From positions 1,178,001 through 1,242,000 of the forward strand of contig JARVLF010000015.1 of the NCBI GenBank assembly GCA_030849465.1: 64,000 nt of DNA. Direction: 5' to 3'. A program made the position numbers and the translations under genes. The stretch comes from Moesziomyces globuligerus. Taxonomy: Eukaryota; Basidiomycota; Ustilaginomycetes; Ustilaginales; Ustilaginaceae. Below are positions 55,101 to 63,185 of the stretch, in pieces; position 1 is the stretch's first letter, and each line of letters starts with the position of its first letter. The notes below the pieces were generated by a model that made no database searches, was not told where the DNA came from, and was given only the letters and a program-made list of their open reading frames with translations.

Positions 55101-58100
55101 GAGCCGTTCAGTCGCGGCTGTATCGAAGGCATTCGTCGACTTCGCGCGATCCTCCCTCGCTTCGTGTGGAGACACACGCAAGCCCATGTGGAAGCGGAGA
55201 TGACGCTTCCTCCTTGCCGCAGCGAGGTGCTGGAGATCGACCTCAAGCACGTTGAGAGGTTATTCTACGACAAGGAGGTGAGCAGGTACCGCGAAATCTA
55301 TGCAAAGCGCGCGGTCCAGGGCACGGCTACCGTCGCTCAGCCGACGTTCCTGGTGGACCTGAGGCAGCTTCTCAGCCATCCTCAGATCGCCGACGAGCTC
55401 ATGTTCAGCAACAATTTCTCGCGCCATTCCTTTGCCGAGCTCTTCCGACAGTTCTGTCAGCGCGCAGAGTCGGAGCTCGATTCCATGCGGATGCAAGCGG
55501 TTGTGTCCACGCTGCAGCTTGTCTGGGGCCACGACTACTATCACGCGGAACAGGACAAGAGGCATTGGCGCGGTGGTCAGCCGATATTCCAACAGCCGGA
55601 AGACGTCCTCAACGCCTTGAAGGCTGCTCTGCGCATCGCTACTCTGGCACTGCAAGACCAGGCCCTGGCACGCGCCGAGGCAGATAAGAGGACGGAGGCT
55701 GGACAAAGCGACGCAACTCCTCAGATACAAGACACGACCAAATCTTTACACGCTTCCGGGCCCGTCTCGGCCGCCACCGACAAGTCTGAAGCAGCCTCAG
55801 CACAGCCAAACAGCAGGACCGACAACCTTGCTTATGGCGGAGCCGACGCGGCGGCCAGGGTCCAATTGGCGTGGGAAGAAGCCAACTACTGGCTGCGTTT
55901 GCTTTTGCGATCGAAGCTTCGAGAGTCAACCACCGAGCGGACCGATGAGGCGAGCTCGGAGGAGATCGGGCCTCCCGCACGCTGGGACCCTGAGCGACCC
56001 ACGCGTACTTTCTTTGACAAGGAGTTCAAGAATGCCAACGACAAGAGCGTCAATCTCGCAGATCCGCGCTTTCATCTCGTGGTGCAGGATGCTTCTGTCG
56101 ACGATATGGATGCCGACGAGCTCATGGCGCAGATCGAAGCCGAGAGGGGGACGACGGGCGGTTCCTCTTCGCCTCGGAAGAAGCAGCGAAAGGATGCCGA
56201 CATCGCTCCGGGTTTACTCAAGAAGTCACGACTTCGAGGCAACGCGTCGCAGCGCAAGCAGGCGCGGGTGTGGCTGTACAAGCCCAAGGAGCGTCTCGAG
56301 ACGACACATGCAAAGCTCATGCTGGTGCAAGCAGACCTACAGGGGAAAGAGCATGAAGTGGCCTTCTTGAGGCAGAAGCTCCTCGAAGTGCGATCTACCG
56401 AAGCGCAGTTCCAAACAAACGAGTCCGCGAAGCCTCCGGGATCTTCCACCGAGGCGGCAGGTAATAGCTTGCCAGGTGCCTCTGCCGAATGCCAGATCTG
56501 CTACGAGGCGAAGGCGAACATCGGCGTTTTACCATGCTATCATTCCTTCTGCACGGACTGCATCGACGCGATCTGCGAAAAGAGCCCACCCAGGCCAGCT
56601 ACGTACTGGCGCGGTCAGCAAGGGCCTCGTTGTCCCTCTTGCCGACTGCCCTTCCATCCTGATCGAGTGACGCGAGTCATGGAGCGAGGCAGGTCAGCCT
56701 CGAGCGAACGTGACAGCGAAGTGGCGGGCGACTGGAGCGGTAAGATTACGGGCCTAATTCTGGATCTCAAAACGCGGCTGCGTGCCGACGCCACGCAGAA
56801 GGCGGTGATCTTCTCGCACTGGCCGAAGATGCTTGCCTTCGTGCGCGATGCCTTAGTGCAGAACGACATCGCGGCCGTCGTATTTGGTGGCAACGAAGCC
56901 AACCAGGCTGAGGCGCTGCGAGCGATCCGTGACGACGAGAACGTGCATGTGATCCTTGTGCCGTTCCGAGCCAGCGCGGGAGCCGCAGGGCTCACCCTCA
57001 CGTCGTGCAATCTCGCGTATCTGATGGAGCCGGCACTGGATGCGGCACTTGAGGCTCAGGCGGTCGGCCGCATCGACCGCATCGGCCAGAGGCGAGACAC
57101 GACGGTCATCCGCGTCAAGATGAGGGACACCATCGAGGATGCCGTTATGCGCATCGCCGACGAGCGCTCACGCCGAGGCATGGCGCTCGCCACGCATGTC
57201 GACACAGCACCGGCAGACGCTACAGCAAATGCCGAGGCACCACAGCCGTCCACTTCTGCGATCGGCGCACAAGCCACAACCGGGCAAGGAAGCAACGCCG
57301 ACGCTGCTGGCTCGGATGGGCCAGCCCGCGGTGGTGTGCGGGCGCAGCCCTCTGGCTCTGGGCTGCGCGAGCGATCCATCAAGGCTTCGGTAGCTGCTTC
57401 GGTCGGCAGCGCCCGTGAGTCGGATCAAACGAGCCTGACGATGACCGAAGTCGGGCTGATCCTCGGCTTTGACATTGCCGAGGAGAAGCGGAAGGCGCGC
57501 CAACGCCGTGAGGATCTGCTGCGGCGGACGTACGGCCCCCGGCCGCCGTTCTGGGCTGAGGAGTTGACCAACGAGGAGCTCGAGGCGGTCGACGAGGACC
57601 TGCAGATGTACGGGCCCTTCAGCGAGGACGAGGAAGGGGAATTCGACGATGACGTCGACATGGAGCTCTGGCGCTACGGGTATGACCGCGAGGAGGAGGA
57701 TGTGGACTCGGTATTAGCACTCGTACCAATGACTGCAGCCTCTTCGGCGGCCGATATGAATGCGGTCATGGGTCCCGAGCCGCTAGATGCTGCCCGCCCG
57801 GCGGCCGACGTCGATGTTGTGATGATGGGTCCAGGGCCGGTCGATGCGACTCGCCTGGCGGCCAGCATGCGGGCGCAAGTCGACGCAATCTTGGGGCCGA
57901 GGACGGCCGAACAGGCGGCCAGGGAGGCTGCCTTCGATGCAGCGAATGGTCCGGGGGCGTACGATGCGACTCGCCTGGCGATTCGCACGATGGAGGATGT
58001 TCACACGTACTTGGGACCCGCCAGGATGGGCGTGGAGCCCCCGGTGATTGCCGCTTCCGATGCGGCGACGGGAGCTGGGCCGTCGGACGAGTCCCGCGCA

Positions 58101-58148
58101 GCGGCGGATGCCAACGCGGACACGGAGTCCCAGGTGCGGCGTCGTTAG
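52167..58148 (+). CDS. SNF2-family ATPase with embedded RING finger (SHPRH/Irc20-like E3)
   Basis: The protein has 1993 residues and starts MVIQTRRQAAAANEGASSAV. A disordered N-terminus is followed by the SNF2 core: LLGYQARCLAWMIKKE, Walker A GGALCESMGLGKTLESLALI near residue 748, VVCPAALVEQWMDEIRKH, the DEAQ box WRILLDEAQIVAG near 912, and MVTGTPVTKGIRDIQGIFAF. A C3HC4 RING sits between the helicase lobes at about 1442-1490 (CQICYEAKANIGVLPCYHSF ... CPSCRLPF). Lobe 2 is KAVIFSHWPKMLAFVRDALV ... AQAVGRIDRIGQRRDT near 1631-1643. DEAQ plus an inserted RING is the signature of SHPRH and yeast Irc20, DNA-damage-linked ubiquitin ligases. Rad5/HLTF relatives usually have DEAH/DEGH and a HIRAN domain, and no HIRAN is seen here. 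The C-terminal tail carries degenerate GPxPxDATRLA repeats. Two upstream ORFs precede the start, and there are no introns. Confidence 0.9.
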   Translation: MVIQTRRQAAAANEGASSAVAAPAAPAPAPSRPSQAPRNLRSSSRSTPSTSSKPAGSKGSTPASSAPGAHDPSKLDTNEPAVEPATQLEPELPTIPLYDFDLPLELDRPFGIRVSAFNPASYAELKRKLNEWFPLMCRPDPPPAEVKPAQNQDNAVKAEPAPPACDCQLAEAQPSAEVQRRDADSPTKGRANRQRSKGKTKKPDNVHLEVEFVPEMMTASDMDLPRRDWNGPSWMPEEQFQAYAVFALAPPNYRSPATAAANANAKVAEASEDSGPESVPIEDADEDDSLLLGYIVPSAMREPAHPLLHLDPILVAKGWVQLYGEVTLVPPFLPPISEVVEADDFGRPFPRTACIGQCVVHPNSAPMIKEETPTTQPCACATEIGLYANSTRLLGVLSIQVGLEPAALQYGAGNAAVDGFVGSNDDLKDTGAEGSLSLARALRVAIPTVVDWQHSFIAIDAQANTYWDRNESFYSLPPKQSTLVRHAVLDKVEAVDLPAASKSPSKKRKRSSRPNSALMGRSRSTRSYDDDEEEEYDSAKKARQDSSLKFKLANVPLGKEVSRSDAELGDPTSETHLPLDTNIASLLEACRPPSDGPQVFPPSDMILTPLLGYQARCLAWMIKKETVVDEDVGQLMPNWVPLCCKPPSQIAQRRLQLEAEREALLDAMQRGLSLSRRNVNVKAAAATVSNPSAVAAGNSGDSHTMSINTPLKREPFIDPVEIALYFDQVSGMLSLRRFTCRPSEPGGALCESMGLGKTLESLALIASHPRPGNADLLSYDTSRSARMIAEMDPAERPFVSRATLVVCPAALVEQWMDEIRKHYRSRSKSSARHHGADPYLQPGVVRYRHSDFAWDAESSRDAVRALAKKRLTQVDIVVATYEELAHQLSESHRVQRTGNPVRTPLLEVLFWRILLDEAQIVAGASGKATEMIHELWRSNCWMVTGTPVTKGIRDIQGIFAFLDHDPLAAPRFFRELLQEPFSRGCIEGIRRLRAILPRFVWRHTQAHVEAEMTLPPCRSEVLEIDLKHVERLFYDKEVSRYREIYAKRAVQGTATVAQPTFLVDLRQLLSHPQIADELMFSNNFSRHSFAELFRQFCQRAESELDSMRMQAVVSTLQLVWGHDYYHAEQDKRHWRGGQPIFQQPEDVLNALKAALRIATLALQDQALARAEADKRTEAGQSDATPQIQDTTKSLHASGPVSAATDKSEAASAQPNSRTDNLAYGGADAAARVQLAWEEANYWLRLLLRSKLRESTTERTDEASSEEIGPPARWDPERPTRTFFDKEFKNANDKSVNLADPRFHLVVQDASVDDMDADELMAQIEAERGTTGGSSSPRKKQRKDADIAPGLLKKSRLRGNASQRKQARVWLYKPKERLETTHAKLMLVQADLQGKEHEVAFLRQKLLEVRSTEAQFQTNESAKPPGSSTEAAGNSLPGASAECQICYEAKANIGVLPCYHSFCTDCIDAICEKSPPRPATYWRGQQGPRCPSCRLPFHPDRVTRVMERGRSASSERDSEVAGDWSGKITGLILDLKTRLRADATQKAVIFSHWPKMLAFVRDALVQNDIAAVVFGGNEANQAEALRAIRDDENVHVILVPFRASAGAAGLTLTSCNLAYLMEPALDAALEAQAVGRIDRIGQRRDTTVIRVKMRDTIEDAVMRIADERSRRGMALATHVDTAPADATANAEAPQPSTSAIGAQATTGQGSNADAAGSDGPARGGVRAQPSGSGLRERSIKASVAASVGSARESDQTSLTMTEVGLILGFDIAEEKRKARQRREDLLRRTYGPRPPFWAEELTNEELEAVDEDLQMYGPFSEDEEGEFDDDVDMELWRYGYDREEEDVDSVLALVPMTAASSAADMNAVMGPEPLDAARPAADVDVVMMGPGPVDATRLAASMRAQVDAILGPRTAEQAAREAAFDAANGPGAYDATRLAIRTMEDVHTYLGPARMGVEPPVIAASDAATGAGPSDESRAAADANADTESQVRRR
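57830..57980 (+). repeat. Degenerate repeats in the SNF2-RING C-terminal tail
   Basis: An identical 18-mer (GATGCGACTCGCCTGGCG) occurs at 57843-57860 and 57963-57980, 120 bp apart. It encodes DATRLA within GPGPVDATRLA and GPGAYDATRLA. Weaker relatives are GPEPLDAARPA before it and GPSDESRAAAD after it. Confidence 0.8.
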
Positions 58149-58296
58149 TCCAGGCTGTTTGTTTCAATCTCAATGTGTGAATCGTTCTCGAGTCGCTCGC
58201 GGTGGCTGTGGTCTGCATGAAGTGCTAGTGCTGGGTGTGAGGAGCTAGCGTACAAGGTGACGAGAGAGTTGTGGAGTCTTCTGCGCGGGGTGGTGC

Positions 58297-59586
58297 TCAT
58301 GCGGATGGTGTTGGCTGGGGCTCGGGAGCGGGCGGGGAGGGTTCGACCGGCTGGGCCTGCTGAGCTTCGGGCACGACCTCGTCGAGGGGCTCGGCCTCGG
58401 CGTGGAGGGCGGCGTCTTCGTGGAAGATGGCGCCACCGAGCTTCTCCTCGAGCCACTCGACGGCGCCGAGGTCGCAGATGACCTTGCGTCTGCGGAGGAC
58501 CTCGTAGGCGTGGAGTTCGCCGGGCTTCTTCTTGTCTTCGCTGGTCTTTGCGATGTTGTCGCGGTACTCCTCGGTGAGGGCGTCGAGTTCGATGAGTTCG
58601 ACGTGCGGGAGGTTGTTGGATGCGAGGACAAAGTTGCGGATGGCCTTCTGGTGCTCAAGACGCTGTTCTTCCTCGTAGACCGGATCGGCGGAGGAAGGTC
58701 TTGCGTCTTTGATCAGTGCTCTGATCGATGGTTGAGGATCGCGCGGAGCGGTGAGGAAGAGAGCGTCTGACCAACCCTTGGAACCCAAGAGGCGGGCGAG
58801 GGGGCCTGTGGAGCTGGGAGGAGGGGTCCAGTCGAGATTATCGACGACGAGCAAGTCACCCTGCCTCCACTTGGACGACAGAGCCGAACGCAGTGCGAGC
58901 TCCCTCACGCGGCGGGGGAGTTTGGTCGAGTGGTCACGAGGCCTGGGACCGTGGGCGACAGCACCACCACGGAGGATGGGGTTGGACATGGTACCCAATC
59001 TCGCCTGACCGGAGCCCTTCTGTGGGCGGAGCTTTCGCATGGATCCACGAACGTCCGACCTGCCCTTGGTCGATGCGGTACCTGAACGCTGAGCATCGAG
59101 GTAGTATACGACAGCGCTGTGAATCACGTCCCTGCGCGCGGGTGCATCAAACACATGCGAAGACAGCGGCACGTACTCCTTGCCGGATGTGCCTGCCGGG
59201 CGCGATCCCTTGCGCAGCTCCGTAAGCTTCACATGCACGATCGGCGCCTTGTTCGGCACAGCCACCAGATCGCCCTCGTCGAACGGAGGGATCTCGTACG
59301 TCTCGCCGCCAAAGTCGAATTCCGAAGCGTGCGACTCGGCCTCCGATGCAAGAGGCACGGACGAGGACGAGGCGACATCCGAGGCAGCGGGCGTGGCAGA
59401 GGAAGAGGCGGCGTTGTATGCGGATGCCGACGTGTGCAGAGATGACGAGGCGTGGCGTGCGGCTCGGCGCATTGGCGAAGCCGAGGCAACGGCGCGCGAG
59501 GCAATGGGCGCGGCGCCGATCGACTGGAGTGCAGAGCGAAGCGAGGCCATCGTGGCCATCGCCCTGGAGGACGGAAGCGAAGCCAT
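58297..59586 (-). CDS. Mitochondrial ribosomal protein uL4m (Yml6-like)
   Basis: The protein has 429 residues. The ATG at 59586 (MASLPSSRAMATMASLRSAL) begins a clear mitochondrial presequence; the frame extends upstream only to a TTG. The uL4 core is APARRDVIHSAVVYYLDAQR, SDVRGSMRKLRPQKGSGQAR, GTMSNPILRGGAVAHGPRPR, RRVRELALRSALSSKWRQGD and LVVDNLDWTPP. It has a Pro/Glu-rich C-terminal extension (HAEAEPLDEVVPEAQQAQPV...). uL4m is a large-subunit protein of the mitoribosome that lines the exit tunnel. It is convergent with the SNF2-RING gene (148 bp between stops) and divergent from uS9. Mitochondrial and cytosolic ribosomal genes thus share one intergenic region. Confidence 0.9.
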   Translation of the reverse strand: MASLPSSRAMATMASLRSALQSIGAAPIASRAVASASPMRRAARHASSSLHTSASAYNAASSSATPAASDVASSSSVPLASEAESHASEFDFGGETYEIPPFDEGDLVAVPNKAPIVHVKLTELRKGSRPAGTSGKEYVPLSSHVFDAPARRDVIHSAVVYYLDAQRSGTASTKGRSDVRGSMRKLRPQKGSGQARLGTMSNPILRGGAVAHGPRPRDHSTKLPRRVRELALRSALSSKWRQGDLLVVDNLDWTPPPSSTGPLARLLGSKGWSDALFLTAPRDPQPSIRALIKDARPSSADPVYEEEQRLEHQKAIRNFVLASNNLPHVELIELDALTEEYRDNIAKTSEDKKKPGELHAYEVLRRRKVICDLGAVEWLEEKLGGAIFHEDAALHAEAEPLDEVVPEAQQAQPVEPSPPAPEPQPTPSA

Positions 59587-60647
59587 CGTACGAAGCGCCT
59601 CGGAGTGTCGGGTAAGGTGCAAAGGCGGGTGCGGTTGCGGTGAAGACGTCGATTGGTGGAGATGGCGGGAGTGTAGGTCGCCAGTTGGGCCTGGCCAGAG
59701 ACACTCTCCGAGCTGATCAATCGCAGCTGCCTCTTTCTTCCGAAAAAGTCGACAAAAATCCCCTTCGCAAGGTGATCACGCGGGCAACAAACCCCAATCT
59801 AGATTGGAACGTCGTCTCGGATAAATAAATCGGCGATGGTGGCCGATGTGAGGATGTTAGGATCTAGTAGTGCACACGAGCAGACTCAATTCGCATTTTT
59901 CTGGCATCTGCAGCACACGTGACCTCGGCCGAGCCTCTCTGGCGTCACCGAGGAGCTGGCCTACAGAGTGACAGTCGAATGCCTCGGTGGACCGTCGCGA
60001 TTCCAGATCTGGACCTCCCCTGGCGACAGAGGGCGACAGCAGTGGGAATTAGAAGGCAGCAGCCGGCAGCGCGCAGTACCAGAGGGCTTCGAGCTCAGAG
60101 CCAGTCAAGGTCGCGAGGGCGAGAACGGCGACGAGTGCGAGTTGGCAGTTGGACGTCGGCCGCGACAGGCGGCGTGTGGTCGTCGTTGGAGGTTGGTCAA
60201 GTGTTCGCTGCCGCCAGCGTCTTCCTTCTTCCACCTCTCCGCATCATCAAGAAGGTACGTGGTCGCCATCGCTACATTGCAGCATCCGCCAACAGCACAC
60301 TCGCAACGAGACCCGCAGATACAGGCGCTGACTATTCCATCCCATTCTGCTGCCCTTTCCCCGTGTCTCGTAACTGCGGCCACTTGCATTACTTCGCCCA
60401 TCCATCTCGACCTTGATCACCTCGACAACCTCTGCACTGCACACCCAACCTCGACCGCTCGCACACGCTCATTCCGCCTCGTCTGGCTTGGTCTCCTCGA
60501 CTCATCTGTGATCCATCTGCAAACCGAAACTCTGCACCTGCAACTCGACCTCCAACCTTGAACAACTCTGCCGCACGCGCACGCATTCTACCACACAACC
60601 ACCACACACTCCGACCTTTGTTTCGCACATTGCATCCATCAGTCATC
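59587..60647. promoter_or_regulatory. Divergent promoter, uL4m / uS9
   Basis: These 1061 bp hold no gene. A CACGTG (59916-59921) and the palindrome CTCGGCCGAG (59924-59933) sit two bases apart, about 340 bp from the uL4m ATG and 715 bp from the uS9 ATG. The uS9-proximal half is C/T- and AC-rich. Confidence 0.6.
59916..59933. promoter_or_regulatory. CACGTG plus CTCGGCCGAG palindrome
   Basis: The sequence reads CACGTGACCTCGGCCGAG. The same two elements, in reverse order and 13 bases apart, occur upstream of eL36 (31509-31537). Confidence 0.6.
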
Positions 60648-61671
60648 ATGTCCGCTCCTTCCGTTTCGTGCTTCGGCAAGAAGAAGACGGCCACCGCCGT
60701 CGCCCACTGCAAGGAGGGCAAGGGTCTCATCCGCCTCAACGGCCAGCCCATCTCGCTCGTCCAGCCCGAGATCCTCCGATGGAAGGTCTTCGAGCCCGTC
60801 CTCGTTGTCGGTGAGGACAAGTTCTCGTAAGTATCTCGCACGCCAGCATCCACCATTCGGCATCAGAGTTGCACACAGCAGCAGCACGACGCACATCTAT
60901 CAGCGCGCCAGTATCACTACGACGGGCAATATCGTGGCCACCAATTTACAGCATCGGAAAGTTCGGGAACAGAAGGTGTTTCACCACTGGCATTACGATG
61001 GCACTCTGTGCAGGGAAGTTCGGGAGGGCAGGCACGAAGCAGGGCATTGCATTGATTGGATTACGCAGGGTGTCCCGTCAGCGACATCGAATTCGATAAA
61101 CCAGCATAAGTGCGATGCCTCCTTGCTCGCGGCATTGGTCGACGCTCCCGCAGAGCTTATGATTGTTACCAGGAATTCAGTCCGGACACTCAGAGACGCC
61201 GAGCTTATCGTCGGAAACAAAAGAGGAACGGATGTAGGCGATCGATTCACCGTTTGGTGTCCCGGCAGCGCGCATTCATCGGTTGATTCCGACCCCGCTC
61301 TCCTGCCATCTCGCCGCTGCTGCTGTCGCTGCATTTGTGCCACGACGTTGCTTTTCACCTGCCGACGACAAGTTGCTGACCCTTGCTGTTTCGCTCTCTG
61401 CCTTCCCTCCACCGCATTTAGGACCGTCGACATCCGTCTCCGTGTGTCCGGTGGTGGTCAGACCTCGCAGATCTACGCCATCCGCCAGGCCATCGCCAAG
61501 TCGCTCGTTGCCTACTACGCCAAGTACTACGATGCCGCTTCGGCCCTTGAGCTCCGCCAGCTCTTTGTCGCCTACGACCGCACTCTCCTGATCGCCGACA
61601 CCCGTCGCTCGGAGCCCAAGAAGTTCGGTGGTCACGGTGCCCGTGCTCGCCGACAGAAGTCGTACCGTTAA
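60648..61671 (+). CDS. RPS16: 40S ribosomal protein uS9 (S16), one intron
   Basis: The exons are 60648-60826 and 61422-61671, giving 142 residues. Exon 1 encodes [40 protein letters not shown] and onward to GEDKFS. Exon 2 gives [37 protein letters not shown] and the basic C-terminus [15 protein letters not shown]. That tail inserts into the decoding centre in uS9 proteins. The donor is GTAAGT, the branch site CTGAC at 61376-61380 and the acceptor TTTAG. Length and both termini match the family exactly. Confidence 0.97.
60827..61421 (+). other. 595-bp intron of uS9
   Basis: A long intron with consensus ends. The exon 2 frame stays open upstream through most of it, which appears accidental. 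No hosted small RNA was recognised. Confidence 0.85.
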
Positions 61672-63185
61672 ATGCGCATGGATTGCAGTCTTCCTCGCGG
61701 AGATCTGTGGTTTGTTCGTGTTTTCGGTCTCGTTTGCATCTCCCCTCACTTCTATTACACTTGCTCGTCCCTGCATCTCGGTGTAAGGGGTCGAGTCGGT
61801 TGAGCGCATGTGCTCGGTGGTCCAGCACTGCGTTTGACCTAGGTCACGGTTCGCTGTGACCGCCCACCACCCCCAAAAACAATCACACATGCATGCACCA
61901 GCGTGTGCGCCAACAATGCAATACTTGTACATCACATGGGCCCTCGAGGCCGCCTTGGCCTGACCGGTATTGGGAGTGTGCACAGCGTGTATGAGTACAT
62001 GGGCGAATGCCTTCACCAGCTCGAGACTGTAAAAATGGAGCTCTCTGTTAGTTGTGCAGGGGTAACAAATTTGGACTGCTCACCTGGTGCGAGCGTCGGG
62101 AACTGCAAGAGAAGGATCCGATTTCTCGGACTGCACGTCAAGAGAGCTCAGCCGAGGTGGCCTAGCTCGTACGAGGTTTGAGGCGAAGCTGACCACTGGC
62201 GAGACGAGCGTGTCGCACTCGCAAGCGAGGCCAGATCCACGGCTAGAAGAGAATCTCACTTAGCATGCAGGTGGATCTACATGTATGCCGCGTTCTGAGG
62301 TTGCAGGTCAAGAGGCGAGGCAATGCTGTGCGCGCGAGTAGAGTTAATAGTAGTTGGCGTTGCAGACCGACACCGCCGGACTGCATGATGGCTTCTTGTT
62401 TGGCGTCGAGGAAGAGTTGAGCCGGAGCCACGGCGGCGCGGGGCGGGCGGGGGCGCAGGGGCTCAAGCGGCGAGTGTGTTTCGGATTCCGTTCCGCCTGC
62501 TTTCGCGGCCTGGCGCTCGCCTCCACGTCGAAAAAGGCAGCAGGCAGCAGGCAGCGGGCAGCGGCAACTGGCAGACTGCGAGGGCGCACCTTTTGGGCAC
62601 GTCACAAGCGATTCACAGATTGGCACGGTGCGAGTGAAAGTGTGCGTGTCAGAGGCGTCGGAGGTTGAGCGTGTCAAAATCTGGCGCCTGCTCAGAGCAT
62701 GTGGATTTCCCGACCGCTCTGTCTCGCCACGGGCAACGTCCAAATCGTCTTGGCTCACTACCATCCCATCGCTTCGTCAAGTCCTGCCAATAACACCACG
62801 CATACCCAGCAGGCAACCTCCCCCAGCCGTGGTGGATCCTACAGCGTGCACTTTCAACCACAATCAGCGTCGGCGCACCATAGAGCCGTTGCAACCCACC
62901 TCCTCATCAAACCACGGACTCGCCAGTACCGCAACACCGATACCCTCAGCAGCCCGCTCGCTCTGCCCAATTCGTCCAAAAGCACTGTCCTAGCTTCTTT
63001 GCACCCCTCGCGCTTTGCTTTCATCTCGGCCAAAGATTCCATGACAGGTTCGTGCACGGGACGCTTCACTTTCGCTTCCATCTAGTCCAAGCGTGCATCG
63101 GCAGTCGCAAGGACCGAGCCAAAGTCCGGCACCCTTCGCTCAGCCCAGCTGCAGCAGAGGTCAGCCCAAGACGCCCTCGCCCACC
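61672..63185. other. Intergenic region between uS9 and the right-edge gene
   Basis: No gene is supported in these 1514 bp. CTCAGCCGAG at 62147-62156 is a one-mismatch relative of the ribosomal promoter palindrome. A 14-codon upstream ORF (63039-63083) precedes the next start codon. Confidence 0.5.

Noticed and set aside
59587..59622. Extension of uL4m to a TTG at 59622
   Set aside because: Non-ATG, and the ATG at 59586 already begins a good mitochondrial presequence.
60805..61671. 288-codon continuous frame ending in the uS9 C-terminus
   Set aside because: The upstream part is intron. Splicing 60826 to 61422 gives the exact family sequence.
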